A stretch of DNA of 64,000 bases from Terriglobia bacterium (GTDB lineage Bacteria; Acidobacteriota; Terriglobia; Acidiferrales; UBA7541). Positions 37,860 to 48,600 of the stretch are shown here, piece by piece. The notes below the pieces were generated by a model that saw nothing but the letters and a program-made list of their open reading frames with translations, had not been told where the DNA came from and did not search any database. The position numbers were made by a program, and so were the translations under genes. Location: contig JAIQGG010000003.1 of assembly GCA_020072785.1 (NCBI GenBank), forward strand, positions 62,001 through 126,000, written 5' to 3'. Numbering within the stretch: the first letter of the stretch is position 1; each line of letters begins with the position of its first letter.

Positions 37860-39419
37860 TTACCCGGCGGGAACTATTCTCCTGGCTACTCGGGCGATCG
37901 GAAACACGCTCTCGATCTTGCTCCAGTCGTACTGATCGAAGAACTTTGTGGATACCAAGACTCCAGCATAAACAAGTCCAAAAACGCATCCCTGTAGGAA
38001 CAACCCGAACCAAGAAAGACCAGCCGCCGGGCTGATCCGAAACTCTAATATCAGCAATGTCAGCGAATAGAATACTGGCTTGAAATAAGCCTCTCGGAGA
38101 AGTCTTGCGACTGAAGCTCGCTCTTGCCTATGAAACAAATAAAGGAAGAGTGCAGCCCCTGCCGTAAGCGACACGGACGTACCAGCGACAGCTCCTTGAA
38201 ATCCGAAGAGACGGATCAATATGTAGCTCAGCGGAACGTTAATAGCGATGCCAACGAGGGCCGAATACATGCCGGGCCGTAAAATGCCCTTCCCTGCGAG
38301 GATCATGTACCCCGGGCCGGTCGTCAAATTGAAGATATTGATCAGAAGCAGGATTGCCAAGGGAAGAGCTACAACCTTGAAACTTGGCCCGATCCAGAGC
38401 TCAACAAAGCGCGCGGATACCGCAACGAGAAAAAAGACTACGGGCACGCTAACGAAGGCGAGATATTTATGTGCCCGGTAATAAAGTTCGACGAGTTTGT
38501 CGTGTTCCCCGAGAGCATCCAATTCTGCGGCTGCGGGCAGAACCGGCCCAAGCAATAACCCTGGGGCGCCGCGCACCTTCAGCGCGACATCACTTGCAAT
38601 GTCATACCATCCGACACTTGTCACGCCAACAAAAAAAGCGAGGAATATTTTCTCGATATGGTTGTGAATTGCTACCGCGGCCTGCGTCAGGTATATCTGC
38701 AGGCTGAACGCAAAAATCTTCCTCACTTCGTCGAGGTCGGCAAGGAGCGGATTCATACTGACCTCGGGAAGAAGTTTTCGAAGCAGGCAGAAGTAAACCA
38801 GCAGGGTCAGCAACCCCGAGCCAATATTCGCGTAGAGAAGTCCTTGAATCCCCAATCCCTTGAGCAGAAGCGCTGCTCCAGCGAGCGCCGCGCACACAAT
38901 GCTGAACGCCGTCATGACGTTCGTCAGATCAAGCCGTTGCAGGCCTGAAGTAACGGAAGAAAAAAGAAACGTCATAATATTGATCCAGACGAGCACCAAA
39001 GCGCAGTGGAAAAAGTGAAGGAGTTCGCCGTCCGTGAAAGGACTCCCTCGAAATAGCTGTTCGACGACCGTGTGCGAGGCAACCCACAAAATCGCAATTA
39101 TTGTAGAGGCCAACAATCCGAAAACAACCAGGCCTGTGCTAAGCAACCGGCTCAGTTTGAGATAGTCTCGATGCGCATAGTATTCAGCCACATATTTACT
39201 CAGTGTGCCGAGCAGGCCCAGGTCAGCCAGAGAAGTCAAACTGTTAATCGTGACAAATAGAGCCCAAGTCCCGTAACCCCGGAGGCCGATCTTGCTTAAG
39301 ATAAGCGGGGTCAATAGAAATGGAACTGGTAATACCAACAAAGCACGTAAGCCTCCGAATCCCACGTTGCGGATCATCCTGGTGCTCAGCGGTTTGTCGT
39401 CTTGGCTGAGGCGGATCAT
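37860..39419 (-). CDS. Polysaccharide flippase, Wzx-like
   Basis: A 519-residue inner-membrane protein with about fourteen hydrophobic helices and the MOP/PST-family N-terminus (MIRNVGFGGLRALLVLPVPFLLTPLILSK in two parts). It should flip the completed undecaprenyl-linked repeat unit to the periplasmic side. Its start overlaps the stop of the polymerase gene by four bases (ATGA), so Wzy and Wzx are translationally coupled. Like other flippases it is conserved in topology and not in sequence, so the substrate cannot be read from it. Confidence 0.88.
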   Translation of the reverse strand: MIRLSQDDKPLSTRMIRNVGFGGLRALLVLPVPFLLTPLILSKIGLRGYGTWALFVTINSLTSLADLGLLGTLSKYVAEYYAHRDYLKLSRLLSTGLVVFGLLASTIIAILWVASHTVVEQLFRGSPFTDGELLHFFHCALVLVWINIMTFLFSSVTSGLQRLDLTNVMTAFSIVCAALAGAALLLKGLGIQGLLYANIGSGLLTLLVYFCLLRKLLPEVSMNPLLADLDEVRKIFAFSLQIYLTQAAVAIHNHIEKIFLAFFVGVTSVGWYDIASDVALKVRGAPGLLLGPVLPAAAELDALGEHDKLVELYYRAHKYLAFVSVPVVFFLVAVSARFVELWIGPSFKVVALPLAILLLINIFNLTTGPGYMILAGKGILRPGMYSALVGIAINVPLSYILIRLFGFQGAVAGTSVSLTAGAALFLYLFHRQERASVARLLREAYFKPVFYSLTLLILEFRISPAAGLSWFGLFLQGCVFGLVYAGVLVSTKFFDQYDWSKIESVFPIARVARRIVPAG

Positions 39420-40873
39420 ATCGAATTTTCACGCGCAGGGATCTGAGCGGTGATACTGCCACGGACGATAGCTAGATTGCATATCACTTCGCTTAAACCT
39501 ACGAACAACCACACAAGGTAACTGGCATGTGGGCCAAAGAAAGATGAATCGTCCGAGAACCAACCGAACATGTTCGCCGATAGCGCAAAGGCCAGTGCCA
39601 AACCAATCAGCCCTAGCTCCCGATTAGTTTTCAAGTTCAGATTGTTCTTGATGCTTACCAGTATGACTATAAGGATGCTGACAAATCCAACCATACCCAA
39701 CTGCACCAGCAGATAGAGATAGGTTTGGTGAGGAGAGCTTCCGGTGGGCGCCCACTCCGAATGGAGGAAATCATGGTCGAATTGGAGAAGCTGAAAACTC
39801 CCTATACCCACGCCCAGTAGAGGGTGAGTCCACCAGACCTGTAGTGCGAATAGCCATGCGTCCAAACGAAACACTATGTCCCACGCAAGGCTTCCAATGC
39901 CCGTCGTTCCTATCTTCTGCCCCATAAATGTGTGAAGTGGGCCGAGGACCAGCACTGCAGCGACCAGCGTGAAGATCAGGTTTCCTGCCAAGACCGTTTT
40001 CCATCGCTGTTCTCTCTTGAAAAGAAGAATGAACAAGACGGTTGTCACCGTTAGAGCCAGCCAGGCTCCAAAAGTGAACGTGAGCACCAGTCCGGCGAAC
40101 ATGGCAACCGTCGCCCACAGCCAACGGGACCCGAGGCGCTTGCGACCTTCTGTCAGCCAGAGAACAAACCCTATAGGGAGGCACAAATTAAAGTAGTGCC
40201 CTAATTCGAGTTCCGATGTCAGCACCGACGTGATGCGATTCCGCCATTCCCAGAAAGTGTCACGGCCGGGAGCCAGGCTGGTGTCAAGGCGAGCATTTAC
40301 GATCCAGAACAACGACCCGTAATTCTGAATCGCAAACTGATAAAAACCGTAGCAGGCTACGAAGAAAGTCGAAAAAACTAGAATCCGGAATATTTGGAAT
40401 ATCTTTTCCCTGCTATCGACCAAGTTCAGAACCAGGTAACACAATCCGATGTTGGATCCGAGCCGCACGGACTCCTTAATAGTGAAGGGCAGATCGTTCG
40501 AACGAAAAAGCGATAAAAATAGGAGCCCGCCTAATACCGCAAAACACCAATTGTACTTACTTGTCTTGAAGGGCTGCTTTCGAGCGCTGAGATAGACGAG
40601 AACAGGAATCCACGCGAAAACCTTGAGCAGTTCTGCGGCTAGGGGAATTGGTCCGATGCGGAACACAAAGTTGAACGGAATCAGAAAAACCATCAAGAGC
40701 AGTAGTTCATAAGGTCGCGAGATAAAGTAGAAGAATGCCGGGAACGCGACCAGTACTACCAAGGGGATAGGGGTGTATAGCAGAGAGGCTGCCAGAATCG
40801 CACCCAGCAGAGCAATTGCTAATGCCAGGCGGCTATCTCCCCAAGCATTCCAACTTATTGTTGATGCCTGCAA
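39416..40873 (-). CDS. O-antigen polymerase/ligase family protein, Wzy-like
   Basis: A 485-residue inner-membrane protein with about twelve hydrophobic helices and one large periplasmic loop. The Wzy_C/O-antigen-ligase block is visible as HPLLGVGIGSFQLL...SSPHQTYLYLLVQLGMVGF. In a locus that also has Wzx and Wzz, polymerisation of repeat units is the likeliest role; a ligase role cannot be excluded by sequence. It overlaps wzx by four bases. Confidence 0.88.
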   Translation of the reverse strand: MQASTISWNAWGDSRLALAIALLGAILAASLLYTPIPLVVLVAFPAFFYFISRPYELLLLMVFLIPFNFVFRIGPIPLAAELLKVFAWIPVLVYLSARKQPFKTSKYNWCFAVLGGLLFLSLFRSNDLPFTIKESVRLGSNIGLCYLVLNLVDSREKIFQIFRILVFSTFFVACYGFYQFAIQNYGSLFWIVNARLDTSLAPGRDTFWEWRNRITSVLTSELELGHYFNLCLPIGFVLWLTEGRKRLGSRWLWATVAMFAGLVLTFTFGAWLALTVTTVLFILLFKREQRWKTVLAGNLIFTLVAAVLVLGPLHTFMGQKIGTTGIGSLAWDIVFRLDAWLFALQVWWTHPLLGVGIGSFQLLQFDHDFLHSEWAPTGSSPHQTYLYLLVQLGMVGFVSILIVILVSIKNNLNLKTNRELGLIGLALAFALSANMFGWFSDDSSFFGPHASYLVWLFVGLSEVICNLAIVRGSITAQIPARENSI

Positions 40874-40959
40874 TTCGCTTCCCTCAGCTGCAGTTATCCG
40901 GTTGTTGTCTTCCTTAAATAAACTGAAGATCGCTGCTCAATTGTCAGAACAAGGAATCG

Positions 40960-41517
40960 CTAGCGAACCGGCTCCAATTCGGCCACGTCGATCTCGGCGG
41001 CCACCGAACGCATGATGAGGTCCAGCGAAATCACAAATCGCGATTCGTTCTTCTTGCGCACGAGGATGCCCTCCAGGCCTTGCAAGGGACCGCTCCTGAC
41101 GCGCACGCGGTGGCCAACTTTCAGGTACGGGTGCGGCTGGAGGCACATTTCGCGCGCAAGTCCCTGGCGAAGCGCTTCCATTTCCTGATCCGGCAGGGCG
41201 GCCGGCTGGCCGCTAAATCCGACTAGCCGCACTACGCTGGGAGTCTGCAACACTCGTAACCGGTCGCGCAGCGCCAGGTGCACGAAAACGTAGCCCGGAA
41301 AGAGCGGCAGCTGTAGATGCACGCGCCGATCCTTCCAGCGACGCACGGACACATACAAGGGCAGATAAGCTTCGACGCTTCGCTGGCCCAACTGCTCCAA
41401 CACGCGCTTTTCGTGATTTGCGCAAGTTTGCACAGCGTACCAGAGGGGCTGCAGGTACTCCGCCGGTGAGGCCGTAGCTTGCGCAAAGGTTGTGCCGCTA
41501 ATCATCGTCGCAACCAA
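40960..41517 (-). CDS. NusG-family transcription factor (RfaH/UpxY-like)
   Basis: A 185-residue NusG paralogue. The NGN domain is clear: WYAVQTCANHEKRVLEQLGQ, EAYLPLYVSVRRWKDRR and LPLFPGYVFVHLAL. A KOW segment follows (GHRVRVRSGPLQGLEGILVRKKN). Specialised NusG proteins inside capsule loci (RfaH, UpxY) bind the elongating polymerase and prevent premature termination over long operons. This one sits between wzz and wzy, matching that role for the roughly 15 kb downstream. No ops-type recruitment element was recognised. Confidence 0.9.
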   Translation of the reverse strand: MVATMISGTTFAQATASPAEYLQPLWYAVQTCANHEKRVLEQLGQRSVEAYLPLYVSVRRWKDRRVHLQLPLFPGYVFVHLALRDRLRVLQTPSVVRLVGFSGQPAALPDQEMEALRQGLAREMCLQPHPYLKVGHRVRVRSGPLQGLEGILVRKKNESRFVISLDLIMRSVAAEIDVAELEPVR

Positions 41518-41628
41518 GTCGTTCCGCTCCTCAACAAGTGCAGAGCTGGCTCCGCCCCGTCACTTACAGGGCAATTTGTGACCTAACCCGTTTAATTACA
41601 AAACGTTACCGACAAACAATCTGCGGTC

Positions 41629-43122
41629 TTATTGCTCTTGCCGGGACCCACTCTGCTTGCCCAACTTCTTCCAAATTCGGACCTTCACGCCCCCGGGCCC
41701 GGAACCATTCGTTGTGTTCCAGGGAGCGTGCGCTTTCAGATCAACCCAAACTTCCGTCGCGAACCGTTTTCCAGGGTCCTGCGGATCGATTGCTTTCCAG
41801 CTCGCGGAGCCAAGCACAAAAAGCATTCCGAAGGAGCAGGCGAGAAACGTTCCCAGTAAAACGATAAGCGTCCGGGGTGGAAATGATTTCTTATCCGGAA
41901 TATTGGCCACATCCAGCACTTTCACCGCCGGAATCTCTTTCACTTCCTGGACTTTTGCCATCTCGTACTCTTTCGTGAGGGTCTCGAGAACCGCTTCCTG
42001 AATCTTTGTCCGGCGGTACAGGTCTGCATACGTGACGCCGAGCAGCGGCAGTTTCCGGATGGAGGGATACATGGAGTCGCCTGGCTGGCTGGAGACACTA
42101 GCCGCACTCTCGCCTTTCCCTGCCAGTCTTTCGAGTTGGTGTTGCAGTTCGTTGACGCGGGCCTTCACGGACCGTACACGCACGTTGTTGTCGGTGTAGA
42201 TCTGCTTGAGTCCCTCATATTCCGATTGAGCGGCAATGAGCTGACCTTGGAGCGTCGCCGCTGCTTCGACCATCGCCCTGCCTTGCTCCTTGATATCGAT
42301 CGCCGTGTTCCTGCTTGCGAATTGACTGAAGTCTTTCTCCGCCGCTTCCAAATCCTGATTGACGGCTTGCAAACGCCCTTCGAGGAAGATCCGTTCGCGC
42401 CGTGCCGAGGACGTACTCAATTCGGCCACCAAGTGGTTCAGTTCTTCCACGTAGGCCTGAGACATTGCGGCCGCCCTTTGTGGACTCTTGTCCGTTACAG
42501 TGATCGCGATGATCTGGCTTTTGCGATCCACGGAAATGGCGGTATGTTCTGCCAGGTCCTTCCGCGCATCTTCCATGCGGCGGTCCCCATAGAGTTTCTT
42601 CAAGTCGAACTGCTGGATCAGCTTGTCTTGCACGGTGCGGCTGGTCAGGATGCCCACAAAGACGTCGCTATTGCTCTTGAGGCCCAAGAAATCACTGGCC
42701 ATACCCCCAAGCCCGCCAGCGCTGCCCGACATCGCGGCAGCCGCCATGGCGAGGCCGGAACCAGACTGATTATCCGGCGGCATCAGGCGCGCCGTGGATT
42801 CGTATCGTGTGGGGATAAGAAAAGCGAGGAGCGCGCTGGCGAGCATCGCGTACAGCCCAGTGCGGGACAACAGCCCGCGATGTCCCCAGAGCAGCCGGAG
42901 GTACGCGACAGTTTTCTCGCTTCCTTGCGGCCTCTCCGGTGCCGCGGATTTTCCGGGAAAGTCGTTCTCCGGCAGCTCGGGTGCAGTCTGACGAGCGGCA
43001 GCGCTACTGGAGTAATTCACGAGCGCCCTCCGTTGCCGAACGCGCCCGTCGCGGTGCTGGAAACCTCCGGCTGATCGCCAAGCCTGGCTTCCGGATTGGA
43101 CACTTTCTGCATCACTTTTCAA
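41629..43122 (-). CDS. Polysaccharide co-polymerase, Wzz/GumC-like, without kinase domain
   Basis: A 497-residue inner-membrane protein that sets chain length and bridges to the export protein. An atypical cytoplasmic N-terminus of about 85 residues leads to the first membrane helix (TGLYAMLASALLAFLIPT). A Wzz domain with a Gly/Ala/Met-rich insertion (SGLAMAAAAMSGSAGGLGG) follows, then long coiled coil, and a second helix (TLIVLLGTFLACSFGMLFVL) with a short tail. There is no Walker-motif tyrosine kinase domain and no separate kinase gene in the locus, so it resembles the GumC type without BY-kinase. Confidence 0.9.
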   Translation of the reverse strand: MKSDAESVQSGSQAWRSAGGFQHRDGRVRQRRALVNYSSSAAARQTAPELPENDFPGKSAAPERPQGSEKTVAYLRLLWGHRGLLSRTGLYAMLASALLAFLIPTRYESTARLMPPDNQSGSGLAMAAAAMSGSAGGLGGMASDFLGLKSNSDVFVGILTSRTVQDKLIQQFDLKKLYGDRRMEDARKDLAEHTAISVDRKSQIIAITVTDKSPQRAAAMSQAYVEELNHLVAELSTSSARRERIFLEGRLQAVNQDLEAAEKDFSQFASRNTAIDIKEQGRAMVEAAATLQGQLIAAQSEYEGLKQIYTDNNVRVRSVKARVNELQHQLERLAGKGESAASVSSQPGDSMYPSIRKLPLLGVTYADLYRRTKIQEAVLETLTKEYEMAKVQEVKEIPAVKVLDVANIPDKKSFPPRTLIVLLGTFLACSFGMLFVLGSASWKAIDPQDPGKRFATEVWVDLKAHAPWNTTNGSGPGGVKVRIWKKLGKQSGSRQEQ

Positions 43123-43149
43123 ACACCTCTGTCGTGCTTCGTGCGCTCC

Positions 43150-45633
43150 TCATTTGCTCCACGACCGGGGCCAAAACGCGATCTCGACGGAAGATGTCCA
43201 GTTCGTCTGTGGAGTCGGCGCCAAGATCGGTGCGGTCCATTTCTCGTATTGAACGAACGTGGAAAGACTCATATCGTGGCGCACCCACCAATCCAGCTTT
43301 ACGGAACCGTCGTTCACCGTCTCTCCGCCGGGGATAAAGTCACCATCGACTTTCGCGTGCCGGTATCCGAACTGCAGGCTATTCCGCGGACTAAACCGGT
43401 ACGTGCTCCACGCCTGGTATCCCACGCCTTCTCTTCCGATCCAGCTTCCGATGAGGTTGTTCTTGTTCAGGTACAGGTTGTGGTAAAAGAAAATCTCCCA
43501 GTAAATAAATTTTCCACCCACGCTTCGGGAAGTCGAGGTGTCGGTGTATCCGGCCTCGACGCGCAAGTCCAATTTAGGCAAGCTCGGAAGCCGTGGCATG
43601 TAGAAGCCGGAAGTTATGGCCGCCCGCCGGGGAGCTGCAAGCGGCGATGGGTCGTCCGTGGAGATGGAATCGGCGTACACGGTCAGCCAATTGCGCACAA
43701 AGGGGACGCGATAGGAAAAATCGAAGCCGCCGGTGCGTTTTCCGGGATTGTCGTTCGCCCCATAATTTCCAGAGGATACGAAACTCACATAGCTATTTAA
43801 GATAGCGGCGGCAGTCAGCGGCCGGCCGACTCCGCCCATCTCGCTCGTCCGGCTGAAACCTAGTTCTAAGTTCGGTGTCGGCTTGAAACTAATTTTTTCC
43901 CCGTGAAGCACAGGCCGCGGGGGGAACTCATTCCCGGAGAGCTTGCCGAACAACAGATCCACTTTCACGGGGCCGAGCCGGCAAAAGATCCACGGGAGGC
44001 GGAACGGCGTAATCCGGCTGGCACGCGCCATGTACATAGGTTCCGCATTGTCACTGAGTATCAATGCTCCGCCTTCTCCCGGTCCCCACCACAGACTCTC
44101 CTTGCCGAAGGACAAATTCCAACCCGCGACATTGGCCGCCACATAAGTGTCCAGCAGGCGAAAGTGATTTTTGGCAGATACCGCTGTTGCGGGTTGAAGA
44201 GGAGTGCCGTCCACTGCGGCAATCCAGTTTTGAACCGAAGTTGAATTGCCGGGCGCCCACGGAGCGTGCTGGTATTCTCCCCGGACATAGATGGTAAAGG
44301 GTCCTTTGGTGCCCCAACCGGAAAAACCTTCGATTGCGTTGAATCCGCGCTGATAGGGCCGGCCATAATCGTTAATGATGCTTTGTCCGAAATGATAACT
44401 GTCATTTAATGGCGGGCCGGTAATCTGCATCGTGCGTGCGTAGAGTGACTCCATATGCAGGGAACGCTCGCGCCCGCTGGACGACGCTTCCCGCTCCCCG
44501 GCAAATTCCTTCGATAACTCATCGATCAGACGATTCGCTTCTCGCGAATCCGTCACTCCGTCCCTCATTTGGTCGCCAGCCTCATCTAATAAACGGGCGC
44601 ATTCGACCCGAGTCCACGGGCGCATTCCAAGAAATCCGCTATTGATGTATCCGAGCGCCGCGAGCCGTTCGAACGCCGGGTAGATCCAACTGTCGAGCGG
44701 CACATACGGCGAACCCTGATTCGCTGGAGAGGAACTTCCCTCGCCGCGAAAGAATTCACCGATCGATCTCCACTCCCCGCCACCCAGATCAGGGTCGTGG
44801 TGCCGGCTATACACGCGCTGCGCGACGAGATTGCCGATCATGCTGCCGATGAATACGTCGGAGAGGAAATGCTGCCGGGAGCGCACGCGCGAAAAGCTCA
44901 CTGCGGACGCCAGGCCGTAGGCCATCAGTTTCGTCAGCGGGCCGGGATACTCGTGCGCGATGACCCCGGCTATGGACCACGCCGCTGCGGCATGCTCGGA
45001 GGGAAAAGACGTGCCGCCACCCTGGAAAAACTGTCCGCTGCCATTCCCCTGGAAAGGACGCTCGCGCCGTAGCGAATACTTCGCCGTTTCCACTAACAGA
45101 AGGCTGTTTATCGCCGCCTCACCCGCCAGATAGCCCGTCTCGCGCCAGTGCGCATTGTGCGAGCGAAAGCTCCACAGCGACAGCCCGCCGGCCACGCCAA
45201 TGAGCCCCGCCACGCCGGCGTTGGCAACGTTGTTGTAGCGGCGGATCGTCTGCGGATTCCGGGAGAGATGCCCGCTGCTGTCGCGATCCGTCACCAGCAG
45301 TCCGGCCGCGAAGCCGCCCACAGGCACGAGCCATTGCAGATCCGCAAAGCGCAGCCGCGCCGGGCTCGTCCAGATCTCCCGCTGATCGCGGGCGATGTTT
45401 TGCAGCAGAGAGAGCCCCAGCCGGGTCTCGCGGAACTCGCGCCCATCGAGAGATCCGTCGGTGCCTTCGCTCTTTTTTGCGCGAATCGTATCCGGCTTCC
45501 GGCTTACCTCCGGAGCCTTCGCCGCGGTGACGGACGCCGGCCGCAGCGCCGCTTCCTGCCCCGCCCAGACAGAATCAGGCATCGCGCTCAGCAGCACGAA
45601 GAGCAACGCCGAATTGAACCGCTCTGCCTTCAT
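43150..45633 (-). CDS. PAP2 phosphatase fused to Wzi-like capsule-assembly barrel
   Basis: An 827-residue exported protein with a signal peptide (MKAERFNSALLFVLLSAMPD). Residues about 85-270 form a PAP2 (type 2 phosphatidic acid phosphatase) domain with the three motifs KYSLRRERP, TSFPSEHAAAAW and SFSRVRSRQHFLSDVF. In motif 2 the usual PSGH reads PSEH. The C-terminal 500 residues are beta-rich and resemble Wzi, the outer-membrane protein that holds capsule at the surface (for example WWGPGEGGALILSDNAEPM). A PAP2 domain could recycle undecaprenyl pyrophosphate in the periplasm. Starts 12 bases after the export gene ends. Confidence 0.85.
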   Translation of the reverse strand: MKAERFNSALLFVLLSAMPDSVWAGQEAALRPASVTAAKAPEVSRKPDTIRAKKSEGTDGSLDGREFRETRLGLSLLQNIARDQREIWTSPARLRFADLQWLVPVGGFAAGLLVTDRDSSGHLSRNPQTIRRYNNVANAGVAGLIGVAGGLSLWSFRSHNAHWRETGYLAGEAAINSLLLVETAKYSLRRERPFQGNGSGQFFQGGGTSFPSEHAAAAWSIAGVIAHEYPGPLTKLMAYGLASAVSFSRVRSRQHFLSDVFIGSMIGNLVAQRVYSRHHDPDLGGGEWRSIGEFFRGEGSSSPANQGSPYVPLDSWIYPAFERLAALGYINSGFLGMRPWTRVECARLLDEAGDQMRDGVTDSREANRLIDELSKEFAGEREASSSGRERSLHMESLYARTMQITGPPLNDSYHFGQSIINDYGRPYQRGFNAIEGFSGWGTKGPFTIYVRGEYQHAPWAPGNSTSVQNWIAAVDGTPLQPATAVSAKNHFRLLDTYVAANVAGWNLSFGKESLWWGPGEGGALILSDNAEPMYMARASRITPFRLPWIFCRLGPVKVDLLFGKLSGNEFPPRPVLHGEKISFKPTPNLELGFSRTSEMGGVGRPLTAAAILNSYVSFVSSGNYGANDNPGKRTGGFDFSYRVPFVRNWLTVYADSISTDDPSPLAAPRRAAITSGFYMPRLPSLPKLDLRVEAGYTDTSTSRSVGGKFIYWEIFFYHNLYLNKNNLIGSWIGREGVGYQAWSTYRFSPRNSLQFGYRHAKVDGDFIPGGETVNDGSVKLDWWVRHDMSLSTFVQYEKWTAPILAPTPQTNWTSSVEIAFWPRSWSK

Positions 45634-45645
45634 CCTCTCGTTCCT

Positions 45646-48600
45646 CTACCGCATCGCCAGGAGCGCAGTCAGCGCGCCACTTTGCGCAATCTGCGCGATC
45701 GCGAGCGTGTTCTTCCAGACCACCCCGCCGCCGATGGCCTTCTCCGGCACGACGATCGTGTCCCCGGGCCCCATCGGACGCGACAGCACCCCGCCGCTCC
45801 ACAGGCTGCCGTGTCCGCTTTCCACGCTGCCGTTAGCGCGAATGATGAAAATGGCGCCGCGGTCGGCCATGTTCGTGGGGCCGCCCGCGCGCCGCAGGAA
45901 CCACCCGGCGTTCTTGTGCGGCTGATAGGTGATGGCGTTCGAGTTGTAGACCTGCCCGACCACCAGGACGAATCCCGGCCGCTTGGGAATTTCGACGCTG
46001 TCCCCGGCGCGCACCTCGATGTCGCCGGAAGACTTCGCAAGAGCGCGCAGGTCGTTCGGCACATTCACCACCAGCCGCCCCGTCGCCGGCGCACTGCGCA
46101 CGCCTTCCACCGCGCGCTCGCGCTGCTGATACGCCGCCTGCTGCAGAGCCGCCTGTTCGCTTGCCGATGCACCAACAGCGGATTTGGCGCTCGCGGCCTC
46201 CCGCTCGAGCCGCTGGATCAGCTCCTGCCGGGACTTCTCCTGCAGCTGCCGCACTTCGATCCGTTCGAACAGCGTGGCTCCGGGATACGCCGTCGGCAGG
46301 AGTCCCCCCGCGCGCTGCAATACCGAACTCAGCCGTTCGCCGGGCCGGATGCCGTATACCCCGGGATTCCGCACCTCCCCGCGCACGGTGATCGTCGCGC
46401 CGACGTCGTTCCATCCGGCAATCTGTGGAACGCTCAGCACGTCGCCGTCGCGCAACGGCAGATCCTGCGCGGTATCCCCGGCCAGCGCTGCCGCCAGGTT
46501 CACCGCGTGGTGCTCCCCCGCCACGGGTCCGGACTCCGAAAGCGGATAGCGCGTCAGGTCAACCGTCTCCGTGGCCGCGCTGCGCTTCACGCCGCCCGCC
46601 GAGCGGATCAGGTCCGACACGCGCATGTTCTCCGCCCAGGGATAGCGCCCCGGCTTGTCCACCTCGCCCTTGATCAGCACCGTCGGCGGATCCACGCGCT
46701 TCGCGTTGCGGTGCACCAGGATGCGGTCGCGCGGCTGCAGCAGAATGTTCTGCACCGGATCGCCCGCCAACGCCTCGCTCAGGTTCACACTCAGAATCTT
46801 CATCGTGCCGTCGGGCAGCGAGCGGAAAAGCTGCGCGGAATCCAGCAGCGCATCCGGCGTCACGCCGCCCGCCAGATAGATGGCGTCGCGCAGGTGGGCC
46901 TGCCCCGAGGTCCGGTACGGACCCGGCGCGCGCACTTCCCCGCCTACCCACACCGCCGGCGCGGGCTCGAAATCGAAGCGGCTGAAGATGCGCACGGTGT
47001 CCCGCGGCTCGAGTTTCGGCGCCGCGGCCGGATTGGCCAGCGCCGCCGCCAGGTCGAAGCTCTCCACACTGGGGTGGTTGTCCGGCGCGTTCAGCCGCAC
47101 GATCTCCGCGTAATGCGGTGCGGGCTCGGGCAGCAGGTCGTTGTAGGAAGCGACCAGGTCCGTCAGCTTCATCCCCGCCTTGTAGGAGTAACGCCCGGGG
47201 CGCAGCACGTGGCCCTCGAGGTAGATCGTGTCTGCGTTGTACGGCGCGATGGGAAAGATGTGCACTTCGTCGCCGTCGTGCACCATGAAGCTGCTCAATT
47301 GCCCGGCAATCGCTTCCGCGTTGCTCCCCGCGGAGATGTCCAGGCTCAGCATGCTGCGCTTTTCGTGGGCGTCCAGCCGCTGCACTTCGATGTGTCGCAG
47401 CGCCGCCGCCGGCAGGATTCCTCCCGCCAGCTCCAGCACCTCCGCCAGCGATTTTTCTCCGTGCAGCTCGTACACCGCCGGACGCCGCACCATGCCCTCC
47501 ACGGTTACCTGCGCGCCCAGCGGCGGCACCAGCAGCGTGTCACCGTTCTCCAGCCGCTTCGCGTCCCCGCGCACCCCGTGCAGCAGCAGGTCGTAGGCGT
47601 CCACTTCCTCCACCAGTTGTTTGCCGCGGTAATGCTTCAGCGCGCGCAGCGACCCGCGCTCCGTCACGCCCCCTGCCGCAACCAGCGCGTTCAGCGGTGT
47701 CGAGAGCGAGCTGATGTCGTAAGCCCCCGGCTCGGTCACGTCTCCCACCACATACACCCGGATCGTGCGCAGCCGCGACAGCGACACATCGGCGGAAACG
47801 TCGCGGAACTGCGAACGCAGCGCGTGCTGCACTGCATCCTGCACTTCCCCGAGCGTTCGCCCGCTCACCAGCAGCGGCCCCGCCTCCGGCAGCGACAGCC
47901 GCCCCTCGCGGTCCACCGTGCGCACCAGCCGCTGCGAGACTCCGCCCCACAAATCGATCGCCAGGCCGTCGCCCGGCCCGACCACGTAATCCGGCCCGAC
48001 CGGAAGGTCCATCGGCACCGCATCCGTCTCGCGCGTCCCGGTGCGGAATATCTCCAGCCCAAAACGCTCCGGCGGCCGCTGCCGCGCCGACGCCTGCACG
48101 TACATGTCGTAAAGCGACGGAATGTCCGCGTACGGATTCGGCTGGTGCACCATCGCCACAGGCTGCAGCTCCGCTTCCGTCCGCCTTTCTGTGCGTACGC
48201 GATTTGCAGGAACCGTGCGCTCCATTCCTGCGTCGGGTCTTGCGGAGGACTCGCGTGCATACAGCTCGCTCCGTTCCATCGGCCCCCCGAGCGGCGCCAG
48301 CCCGTCCATCTCCGGAGCGCGTTTCCCCGTGCTCGAAGCCATTTCCAGGCCTGGCGGTCCGTTCAACCATCCGCGTAAGTCCGGCTCTGCTTCTCCGCCG
48401 CCGGCCTGCAGCGTCCGCGCGGTTCCTCCGGCGGGCGGAAATTCCGGCGATGCCGGGGGATTCCCTTCCGGACGCGGCGCCTCGCCGCCCGGCGCAACTC
48501 TCCGCAGCGGCATCCGCGGCGCTTGCGGCTCCCCGCAATCCGAATCGCGCCGCCCGTCGCACGCACGCGCCCGCTCCAGCGGCTCATTACTTTTTCCCCT

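Noticed and set aside
45148-48378. Long + strand open frame opposite the SLBB export gene
   Set aside because: Arg/His/Gln-rich composition from the complementary strand of a GC-rich gene; the minus-strand frame has clear SLBB repeats.
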